This document shows, one piece after another, positions 1 through 6,434 of a stretch of DNA of 7,769 nucleotides (within the stretch, counting starts at the first letter, position 1; every line of letters begins with the position of its first letter). Source of the DNA: Acidobacteriota bacterium (GTDB lineage Bacteria > Acidobacteriota > Terriglobia > Terriglobales > Acidobacteriaceae). The stretch is taken from positions 1 through 7,769 of the forward strand of contig JAJZMO010000236.1 in NCBI GenBank assembly GCA_021798235.1, given 5' to 3'. The notes beneath the pieces are model-generated. The model worked only from the letters and a program-made list of their open reading frames with translations. It made no database searches and was not told where the DNA came from. A program made the position numbers and the translations under genes.

Positions 1-179
1 TCAGCTCTCAGCAGAGCAACGTGGTCTACGCCACGCGTGGGGCCGACATTACGCGGGATGTGATTGCTGCCTATGACCAACAAGAAGCCGCTGCTGCTTC
101 CAAGTCGGCTACTCCAGCCACGACTCCAGCCACGACTCCTGCCACGACTCCTGCCCCGGCATCAGGCGCAGCCAAGTAG
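1..179 (+). CDS. C-terminal fragment of an OmpH/Skp-family periplasmic chaperone (5' end outside window)
   Basis: The frame is open from the window edge to TAG at 177-179, giving 58 visible residues. Family knowledge: Skp/OmpH proteins are periplasmic trimeric holdases that carry unfolded outer-membrane proteins to the Bam complex. They typically end in a segment resembling 'VVYA...ADIT..VIAAY', and the residues NVVYATRGADIT followed by RDVIAAYDQQ here fit that signature well. After this segment comes an Ala-rich stretch and a Thr-Pro-Ala repeat tail, ending in AAK. The tail is not part of the Skp fold and is probably a disordered extension. Only the end is visible, so the chaperone helices and signal peptide cannot be checked. 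The gene is the last of its transcript, because a strong hairpin follows 28 bases after the stop. The alternative is an unrelated secreted protein with a similar end. Confidence 0.66.
   Translation, partial: SSQQSNVVYATRGADITRDVIAAYDQQEAAAASKSATPATTPATTPATTPAPASGAAK
111..158 (+). repeat. 12-bp tandem repeat, four copies, encoding Thr-Pro-Ala-Thr units
   Basis: Four consecutive 12-base units (ACTCCAGCCACG and variants) start at 111, 123, 135 and 147. They differ only by CCA/CCT at the proline codon and by CCG replacing ACG in the last copy. They encode TPAT three times and then TPAP. An in-frame 12-mer repeat can change copy number without breaking the reading frame, so tail length may vary between strains. 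Confidence 0.9.
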
Positions 180-206
180 CCTATTTTCCAGAAGTCGAAG
201 ATAGCG

Positions 207-245
207 AAGGAGCGACGAAGACGCAGTGCGTATTCGTCGCTCCTT
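207..245 (+). terminator. Strong hairpin terminator downstream of the OmpH-like gene
   Basis: A perfect 13-bp inverted repeat (AAGGAGCGACGAA at 207-219, TTCGTCGCTCCTT at 233-245) encloses a second small hairpin (ACGC at 221-224 pairing with GCGT at 228-231). The right arm runs into TTTGTTGTT, an imperfect U-tract. The position 28 bases after the stop codon supports termination of the + strand transcript. The U-tract is weaker than ideal, so efficiency is uncertain. Confidence 0.78.
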
Positions 246-303
246 TGTTGTTGGGGAATGGGAGTTTTCTTCCAAAATATGTGTTGAGGCAGAGCCGGCG
301 ATG

Positions 304-519
304 TGTGGAAAAAACTGTGGAAGGTATTTTCCCTAGGGGATTTCCGCAAGCGATTTGAACAAGAAGTGCAGCAGCCCCAAAAATTCTACCTGTTTAACCT
401 GTATAAAAATATACGTTTAGATGGGTAATGCCCTGTGGAAAATTTTCGATTCCCAAGGCAGTAACCTTTCCGGTACACTGGCGAGTTTCCACAGTCAAGC
501 TTTACGGGCGTGTGAAACG
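304..519. other. Cluster of DnaA-box-like 9-mers around an AT-rich core (candidate oriC or DnaA-binding locus)
   Basis: This occupies most of the 341-bp gap between converging genes. Two sites match the consensus TTWTNCACA exactly on the - strand (TGTGGAAAA on + at 304-312 and 434-442). Near matches are TGTGGAAGG at 316-324 and GTTTCCACA at 485-493 (opposite orientation); TGTGAAACG at 511-519 is weak. Between them, 380-420 has 10 G/C in 41 bases, far below the rest of the window. It contains two ACCTGT repeats (388-393, 397-402) and an inverted repeat GTATA/TATAC (401-405, 410-414). Read on the - strand, a perfect box is followed by GGG and then the AT-rich tract, which resembles a bacterial unwinding element. 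No gene in this gap needs a promoter, so a DnaA-regulated promoter is not the obvious explanation. Against an origin: both flanking genes point toward it, which would be head-on to outgoing forks. No dnaA, dnaN or rpmH is in view. Confidence 0.42.
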
Positions 520-520
520 C

Positions 521-2323
<1,803 letters not shown>

Positions 2324-2547
2324 GCTGGGTTTTGGCCGATGCGAAGCGGGATGAGACGCTCTGTGTGCGCGGGTTGACCGGAGTGCTGGCGGCAACAGCG
2401 CCACGCAGGCCGGGGCTGCGGTTGGAACGGTCTCTCTTGGCTAGTCTACCATTCGCAGCGTGCTGCATTTCTGCCGCGCAAGGGAGCGCACAGGCCCTAC
2501 AATAGAGAACGTTGCCTTCGATCCTGCGCCAAAGGGGCCTCTCCGTC

Positions 2548-4371
2548 TTGTTCTCCGGCAAATTCGATTCCTGCGCCGCTGCTGCGCTGACGCTGGCGGT
2601 GGCTTTGGCCTGCGCAGGCTGTGCTTCCCATGCCCGCGTGGCGCACAAGCCGCCACCGGCTCCGCCGGTGCTTCCGGCCCAGCCGCAGGATGCCGCCGCC
2701 ACCGCAGCCGCGGCCCAGGCCCAAAACGAACAGGCGCAGCAACAGCAGGATGCGCAGATCATCGCCACAGCGCAGCAGGACTATGCCAGCGGCCTGCAAA
2801 AGTATCAGGCGGGGCAGTTCGCCGCCGCGCGCACAGAATTTGACCAGGCCGTCGATCTGTACCTGACCAGCGGGCGTGACCTGCAGCAGGATGCGCAACT
2901 GGATTCAGCCTTTGAGTCGCTGGTGGACAACATCAACGGCCTGGAGCTGAGTGCGCTGCAACAGGGCAATGGTTTCAGCCAGCAGGAGGCCGCGCCGGTC
3001 GATGTGGCCAATGACGTTACCTTCCCGGTCGACCCGGCCATCGAGGCGCGCGCACAGGCCGAGCTGAAATTTACGCAGTCGGACCTGCCGCTGGTGGTCA
3101 ACGATTCGGTCGCCAGCTTCATCAACTATTTCTCCAACACCAACAGCGGACACAACACCATTCGACACTCGCTGGAACGCGCCGGGCGCTACAAGGCGAT
3201 GATCACCAGCGTGTTGCAGCAGGAAGGCGTACCGCAGGATTTGATCTATCTGGCCGTGGCCGAGTCTGGTTTTCAGCCGCGCGCGGTCAATCGTCGCTCT
3301 GGTGCGGGCGGCATGTGGCAGTTCATGCCCTACACCAACGGCTATGGGCTGGAGCGCAACCGCTGGGTTGATACGCGCTTTGACCCGATTGCTTCCACGC
3401 ACGCCTATGCGCGCTACATCAAGGAACTGCACGCGGAGTTTGGGGACTGGTACCTGGCCATGGCCGCCTATGATTGGGGTCCGCTGGCCGTGCAGCGGTC
3501 GGTGCAGCGCACCGGCTACGCAGACTTCTGGGAGCTGTACAAGCGCAACGTGCTGCCGGAGGAGACGAAAAACTACGTGCCGATTATTCTGGCCGCAGCG
3601 ATCATGGCCAAGAATCCGGCGCAGTATGGCCTGAGCGACCTCAGCCCCGATCCGCCGCTGGTGATGGATACGGTGACGGTACACTACAGCGTCGATCTGC
3701 GGCTGGTGGCGGACGTGACCGGAGCGTCCGTGGCCGAGCTGGAGGATCTGAACCCCAGCCTGCTGCACATGCGCACGCCACCCGATGAAGACTTTGATCT
3801 GCACCTGCCGCTGGGCACAAAAGATTTGTACGAAAAGCGCATCGCGCTCATCCCAGAGAAGCACCGGGACTCCTGGCGCTATTACTTGGCTGGCCCGGGC
3901 GCGACGTTGAACGGCGTCTCGGAGCGCTTCCACGTGAAGGCTGCGGAGATTGCCAGCGCGAACCACTTGGCCGCGCATGAGGCCATCGCGCAGGATACGG
4001 CCCTGGTGATTCCGCTGCCGCCTGCTCCGCTGCCCACCGTGGGCCGCCAGCGGTACCGGGTGCGTCGCGGGGACACGGTCATCACGGTGGCCGACCGCTT
4101 CGGCGTCACCACCACGGAATTGCGCCGCTGGAACCACATCAGCGGCAACCGGCTGGCGGCAGGCCGGACGCTGTATGTTTCCGCTCCACCACTGCGTTTG
4201 CGGCATAGAAGGCGCGTATGGCGGCGTTCGCGCCGGGCACGGAAGGCGACCAAGGCGACGGCAGTTAAGGGGAGAACATCGACCCGGAAACGAACCACGG
4301 CCCATGCTTCGCAACCCCGCAAGACCACCCAGCGCAAGCTCAGGAAGCCGTCCAGTAATAGTGGTGCTTGA
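2548..4371 (+). CDS. MltD-type membrane-bound lytic murein transglycosylase, lipoprotein with LysM repeats
   Basis: This enzyme likely cleaves the MurNAc-GlcNAc bond of peptidoglycan to give 1,6-anhydro ends. With the TTG at 2548 it has 607 residues. The signal peptide has an Ala/Leu core ending ALACAGCAS, so it is probably a lipoprotein, although the exact lipidated Cys is unclear. A Gln/Ala-rich spacer and a TPR-like helix pair (YASGLQKYQAGQFAAARTEF) follow. The SLT domain spans roughly 215-345, with catalytic Glu239 in AESGFQP, GGMWQFMP (254-261) and AAYDWGP (306-312) in place of the usual AYNxG. A clear LysM lies at 502-544 (RYRVRRGDT...). Two degenerate LysM-like stretches precede it, near VTVHYSVDLRLVADVTG and YYLAGPGATLNGVSERF. 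The last 58 residues are strongly basic. Start choice: AAAGGGG at 2531-2537 lies 10 bases before TTG 2548. An in-frame TTG at 2512 is also possible, but it lies within about 10 bases of a TACAAT that could be a -10 box. Confidence 0.9.
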   Translation: MFSGKFDSCAAAALTLAVALACAGCASHARVAHKPPPAPPVLPAQPQDAAATAAAAQAQNEQAQQQQDAQIIATAQQDYASGLQKYQAGQFAAARTEFDQAVDLYLTSGRDLQQDAQLDSAFESLVDNINGLELSALQQGNGFSQQEAAPVDVANDVTFPVDPAIEARAQAELKFTQSDLPLVVNDSVASFINYFSNTNSGHNTIRHSLERAGRYKAMITSVLQQEGVPQDLIYLAVAESGFQPRAVNRRSGAGGMWQFMPYTNGYGLERNRWVDTRFDPIASTHAYARYIKELHAEFGDWYLAMAAYDWGPLAVQRSVQRTGYADFWELYKRNVLPEETKNYVPIILAAAIMAKNPAQYGLSDLSPDPPLVMDTVTVHYSVDLRLVADVTGASVAELEDLNPSLLHMRTPPDEDFDLHLPLGTKDLYEKRIALIPEKHRDSWRYYLAGPGATLNGVSERFHVKAAEIASANHLAAHEAIAQDTALVIPLPPAPLPTVGRQRYRVRRGDTVITVADRFGVTTTELRRWNHISGNRLAAGRTLYVSAPPLRLRHRRRVWRRSRRARKATKATAVKGRTSTRKRTTAHASQPRKTTQRKLRKPSSNSGA

Positions 4372-4380
4372 TTTTTTTTT
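4335..4380 (+). terminator. Weak stem plus nine-T run after the transglycosylase gene (possible terminator)
   Basis: Nine consecutive T residues (4372-4380) follow directly after the TGA at 4369-4371. Upstream, CAAGC (4335-4339) can pair with GCTTG (4366-4370), with a small inner CCA/TGG pairing at 4352-4354 and 4362-4364. The T-run is ideal but the stem is poor, so it may terminate only partly and let some transcription reach the next gene 73 bases on. Confidence 0.35.
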
Positions 4381-4432
4381 ACTTCCTGCTTGTTTTTCAC
4401 GGGGACTCGTAGCATTCTGGTGAGGATGGTTT

Positions 4433-4437
4433 GGAGG
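4433..4437 (+). promoter_or_regulatory. Shine-Dalgarno for the lysine-rich protein
   Basis: A full GGAGG lies seven bases before the ATG at 4445. It is among the strongest ribosome binding sites in the window and fits high expression, as expected for an abundant nucleoid-type protein. It also fixes the start codon. Confidence 0.85.
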
Positions 4438-4444
4438 AACCTAA

Positions 4445-4951
4445 ATGAGCGAAGACCTATTCAAACGGATGGCTCGTGAGGACGATGAGTTCGACATGGA
4501 GCACGGTGAATTGCACGACGACCTCGATGACGGCTATGAAGAGGACGATGAGGAGGAGGTGACAGTCTCCATTACCTCCGACGACGACGAACACGAGCTG
4601 GACGACGACTTGGTAGAGGTCAACCCCACGTCAGTGGTTGTGCCGAGCTACAGGGAAGCTCCTGCGGCTCCACCAGCGCACAAGCCGACGAAGAAGCCCG
4701 CCAAGAAAGCAGCCAAGAAGCCAGCAGCGAAAAAGCCGGCGAAAAAAGCTGCGAAGAAGCCTGCCAAAAAAGCTGCAAAGAAAGCGGTGAAAAAGGCAGC
4801 CAAGAAGGTTGCCAAAAAAGCGGGCAAAAAGCCAGTCGCCAAAAAGGCCGTGAAGAAGGCTGGCAAAAAGGCTCCTGCCAAAAAAGTAGCCAAGAAGGCT
4901 GTAAAGAAAGCAGCCAAGGGCAAAAAGAAGACAGCCAAAAAGAAACGTTAG
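4445..4951 (+). CDS. Histone H1-like lysine-rich protein with an acidic N-terminal half
   Basis: The 168-residue product has two opposite halves. Residues 1-61 hold 29 Asp/Glu, including EEDDEEE and DDDEHELDDD. A short Val/Pro/Ala linker (62-79) follows. Residues 80-168 hold 44 lysines in 89 residues as KK pairs every four to five residues (units such as KKAA, KKPA, KKAV), with almost nothing but Ala, Pro, Val and Gly between, ending TAKKKR. The tail resembles the histone H1/AlgP/Hc1 type of bacterial DNA-binding tails, which bind nucleic acid by charge. The acidic half has no family I recognise; it could mask the tail, act as a DNA mimic or recruit a partner. There is no signal peptide, so it should be cytoplasmic. 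It may share a transcript with the gene upstream (73-base gap) and is followed by a strong hairpin. DNA compaction is inferred from composition only; RNA or ribosome binding is equally possible. Confidence 0.85.
   Translation: MSEDLFKRMAREDDEFDMEHGELHDDLDDGYEEDDEEEVTVSITSDDDEHELDDDLVEVNPTSVVVPSYREAPAAPPAHKPTKKPAKKAAKKPAAKKPAKKAAKKPAKKAAKKAVKKAAKKVAKKAGKKPVAKKAVKKAGKKAPAKKVAKKAVKKAAKGKKKTAKKKR
4713..4948 (+). repeat. Degenerate short tandem repeat encoding (A/P)(A/V)KK units
   Basis: About twenty imperfect 12-base units built on GCC-AAG-AAG-(GCx) encode the lysine tail. Alternating AAA/AAG and GCC/GCA/GCT codons keep the units from being identical, so the protein repeat is cleaner than the DNA repeat. 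Several A6 tracts (AAAAAA) sit within it and could allow polymerase slippage. Confidence 0.75.
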
Positions 4952-4968
4952 GCCGTCTGCAAGAATGC

Positions 4969-5005
4969 ACGGCACTGCCCAGCCGCAAAGGCTGGGCAGT
5001 GCTGT
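4969..5005 (+). terminator. Long perfect hairpin after the lysine-rich gene, without a U-tract
   Basis: GCACTGCCCAGCC (4972-4984) pairs perfectly with GGCTGGGCAGTGC (4990-5002) across a five-base GCAAA loop. A G-U pair and two more pairs extend it to 4969/5005. It starts 17 bases after the stop. CTGCGGAGG follows rather than U residues, so it may act as a transcript-end stabiliser or a Rho-assisted stop rather than a classic intrinsic terminator. Confidence 0.65.
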
Positions 5006-5012
5006 CTGCGGA

Positions 5013-5151
5013 GGCGGCTTGTACCCGCCGCAACGGGAACAGTGGGTTTTTCCACCCGGCGCGCAACTCTTCCAGGGCAGCCGGGTCTTTTCGGGTAGTT
5101 TGCAGCGGGAGGGCCAATGGGCGCTTCCGCGTTGCATTAGCATCGCAACGC
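5013..5151 (+). other. Hairpin-rich leader upstream of the DYGGH protein gene
   Basis: The rest of the 239-base gap contains a series of inverted repeats: GGCGG/CCGCC (5013-5017, 5025-5029); GTGG/CCAC near 5042-5055, enclosing a T5 run; ACCCGGC/GCCGGGT (5054-5060, 5080-5086), followed by CTTTTC; and GCGTTGC/GCAACGC (5129-5135, 5145-5151). No convincing ORF or known RNA family is recognisable. It could be a structured 5' untranslated region, a small RNA, or an operator plus a leftover terminator. No good sigma-70 promoter could be assigned; TTGCAT at 5132 has only a poor -10 partner. Confidence 0.4.
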
Positions 5152-5176
5152 ACTGAATCGCACTCTTGAGAACGAA

Positions 5177-5182
5177 AAGGAG
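5177..5182 (+). promoter_or_regulatory. Shine-Dalgarno of the small secreted protein gene
   Basis: AAGGAG lies eight bases before the ATG at 5191, near-ideal in sequence and spacing. It supports this small ORF as a real gene and fixes its start. Confidence 0.85.
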
Positions 5183-5190
5183 TTTTCCGT

Positions 5191-5478
5191 ATGCGCAACC
5201 TTGGAATTGCCGCCACCTTGGCACTGGCCGCAGCCATCACCGCCGTCCCAGCCATGGCGCTAACCCCCTCCCCCGATCCCTCGCCACAAGTGCGCGGGCA
5301 GATGGGCAGTAACCGCAACCTTATGCAGATTGAGCAGCGGTTGAATAACATCATCAACCAATTGGCGCACGACCAGGCCGACTACGGCGGGCACAAGGCC
5401 AAGGCGATGCAACTGCTCCGCGCAGCGCAGCAACAGTTGAATAAGGCCGAACAGTATGCAGCGGCTCACGGGCGTTGA
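5191..5478 (+). CDS. Small secreted helical protein with a DYGGH motif, function unknown
   Basis: The 95-residue product starts with a clean Sec signal peptide: MRN, an Ala/Leu core, and AMA at 21-23 as the likely cleavage site. A short Pro-rich linker (24-37) leads to two predicted amphipathic helices. The first (44-62) is rich in Gln, Asn and Leu and the second (69-92) in Lys, Ala and Gln. They are joined by the sequence DYGGHKAKA, with DYGGH at 64-68. I recall small secreted proteins with this helix-DYGGHR-helix layout in Acidobacteria and relatives, but I know no assigned function. The mature part is about 70 residues with no cysteine, so it is probably a helical hairpin in the periplasm or outside the cell. 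A strong Shine-Dalgarno precedes it and a perfect terminator follows, so it is a single-gene unit with its own structured leader. Confidence 0.82.
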   Translation: MRNLGIAATLALAAAITAVPAMALTPSPDPSPQVRGQMGSNRNLMQIEQRLNNIINQLAHDQADYGGHKAKAMQLLRAAQQQLNKAEQYAAAHGR

Positions 5479-5490
5479 GGTCGGCACAGA

Positions 5491-5531
5491 CCAAGAAAAA
5501 AGCGAGGCAAAATGCCTCGCTTTTTTCTTGG
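5491..5531. terminator. Bidirectional intrinsic terminator, perfect 19-bp inverted repeat
   Basis: The arms (5491-5509 and 5513-5531) are perfectly complementary around an AAA loop. The GC core GCGAGGCA/TGCCTCGC is flanked by A6 on the left and T6 on the right, so both strands give a hairpin followed by a U-tract. It sits 12 bases after the stop of the + strand gene and 13 bases after the stop of the - strand gene, and serves both converging transcripts. Confidence 0.96.
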
Positions 5532-5544
5532 ATGAACCCTGTGC

Positions 5545-6312
5545 CTATTGGCGCTTGAAGCGGTAGACCAGTCCGACCATAAAGCCTTGGTTGTGCTCAA
5601 AGCTGCCGCCGAAGTGATTGATGAGCATGTGGGGAGACAAGCGCAGCGCCAGGCCGGGGCTAAGGTTGTAGTCGGCGTGGATGCTGGCGATGCCTGCCGG
5701 AACCACGCCGGCGGGGTACAGGCCCACATCCTCCGGCGGAAAGCCGTTGGTGTCGGCGTCAAAGTAGCCGTAGTTGATACCGCCTTGCAGGGCAGCGCTC
5801 AAAGCAAAGTGCAGGCCGCGATAGAAGCGGTACTGTGGGCCAGCGGTGAAGGTGAAGCTGCTGAAGCTGGCATTGTGAATGTCGTAGGGATTGTTGACGG
5901 TGATGGCGGAGGAGCCATAGTAGCCGCGCGCGTCGCCGGTGATGCCGAAGCGGGGCGTCAGAAAGCCAGCCAGGCCCAAGGCCCAACCGCCGGTGCCTGC
6001 GTTGTGCAAATACGGGCCAGGGCGGAAGCGCATATACATGCCGCCCCCGTAGATCTCATAGCGATGGCTGTAAGTATTTTGGATGGTCTGCTGGATGCGC
6101 CGTTGACGGCTGCGCATGCGGCGGGACTCCAAAAGTCGAGCCTGTTGCTCGGCCTTCTTTTTCTTCTGCTTGGTTGTTTCTGCCCGCAGCATGGGCGTGC
6201 CCAAAGACAGCAAGAAAACAAACAGGAGCGCAAGAAGCGCGGCAAAACAGGTTCGATGAGTTCGGGCAAGATTGAGACAGGGGCTTGGCCCGGCGATTTT
6301 TTCAGACTGCAC
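5545..6312 (-). CDS. Predicted outer-membrane beta-barrel protein with a basic periplasmic N-terminal helix
   Basis: The 255-residue product starts at GTG 6312, chosen because AGGAG (6319-6323) lies six bases upstream. A long signal peptide (n-region to about 22, hydrophobic core 23-37, MLRA at 41-44) precedes a very basic helix: 12 Lys/Arg in 45-72, including KQKKKK and RRMRSRQRR. From about 83 on, alternating aromatic/Gly strands typical of small outer-membrane barrels appear: YEIYGGGMYMRFRPG, FGITGDARGYYG, FTFTAGPQYRFYRG, NLSPGLALRLSPHMLI and a final GFMVGLVYRF before KRQ. Similar proteins are, as I recall, common in Acidobacteria without a known role. The end has Phe fourth from last rather than at the very C-terminus, unlike the usual Bam signal. 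It is divergent from the cytochrome gene. Porin, adhesin or structural roles cannot be told apart from sequence. Confidence 0.8.
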   Translation of the reverse strand: MQSEKIAGPSPCLNLARTHRTCFAALLALLFVFLLSLGTPMLRAETTKQKKKKAEQQARLLESRRMRSRQRRIQQTIQNTYSHRYEIYGGGMYMRFRPGPYLHNAGTGGWALGLAGFLTPRFGITGDARGYYGSSAITVNNPYDIHNASFSSFTFTAGPQYRFYRGLHFALSAALQGGINYGYFDADTNGFPPEDVGLYPAGVVPAGIASIHADYNLSPGLALRLSPHMLINHFGGSFEHNQGFMVGLVYRFKRQ

Positions 6313-6330
6313 AGTTTTCTCCTACATTCC

Positions 6331-6339
6331 ATTAAACCA
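6331..6339 (-). promoter_or_regulatory. Candidate extended -10 promoter of the beta-barrel gene
   Basis: On the - strand the sequence reads TGGTTTAAT: a TG extended -10 element plus TTTAAT, five of six matches to TATAAT. It lies 18 bases before the GTG start, with the Shine-Dalgarno between, giving a very short leader. No good -35 hexamer is found 17 bases upstream, which is tolerated with extended -10 sites. Confidence 0.4.
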
Positions 6340-6372
6340 TTTGCAGCGCCGCTGGCAGCCTGTACTCTGGTT

Positions 6373-6408
6373 GCGGTGGTCTGGTGCGATGGAACCCGTT
6401 CGCACCGC
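6373..6408 (+). promoter_or_regulatory. Overlapping inverted repeats upstream of the cytochrome gene
   Basis: GGTGCGA (6383-6389) pairs with TCGCACC (6400-6406) over a 10-base loop. GCGGTG (6373-6378) can pair with CACCGC (6403-6408) instead. The two stems share bases and exclude each other. The site lies 27 bases before the GTG start, in the region shared by two divergent genes, so it may be an operator or a switchable leader hairpin. I recognise no specific regulator. Confidence 0.35.
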
Positions 6409-6423
6409 ACAACACACCCCAAC

Positions 6424-6429
6424 AGGAGG
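6424..6429 (+). promoter_or_regulatory. Shine-Dalgarno that decides the cytochrome start
   Basis: A complete AGGAGG lies five bases before GTG 6435. It makes GTG 6435 the start rather than the in-frame ATG 6384, which would add 17 hydrophilic residues before the signal sequence. Confidence 0.88.
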
Positions 6430-6434
6430 CGCAT

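Noticed and set aside
71..349. 92-residue - strand frame over the chaperone tail and terminator
   Set aside because: Its VVAGVVAG end is only the reverse complement of the TPAT repeat, and it crosses the terminator hairpin.
380..433. DnaA-trio repeats next to the perfect box at 434-442
   Set aside because: Only isolated TTA and CTA triplets are present; no run of three-base repeats is seen, so the trio element is not claimed.
2324..2404. 27-residue N-terminal extension of LepA from GTG 2404
   Set aside because: It is a low-complexity Arg/Pro/His stretch, not part of the LepA family; MDRLHIRNF at 2323 is the normal start.
2905..4314. 469-residue - strand frame opposite the transglycosylase gene
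   Set aside because: The + strand frame has clear SLT and LysM domains; the antisense frame is His/Arg-rich with no domain I recognise.
4713..4948. Programmed frameshift at the A6 tracts of the lysine-rich gene
   Set aside because: The A6-G runs are in the AAA AAA G phase, not the A AAA AAG slip phase, and the -1 products would be low-complexity, so no evidence of use.
4965..5156. 63-residue + strand frame within the structured intergenic region
   Set aside because: It runs through a perfect hairpin, lacks a ribosome site and has a composition unlike the neighbouring genes.
4620..5357. Overlapping - strand frames (245, 197 and 96 residues) across the lysine-repeat gene
   Set aside because: The repeat makes every frame open on the opposite strand, giving Phe/Leu-rich repeats; there are no plausible start sites or families.
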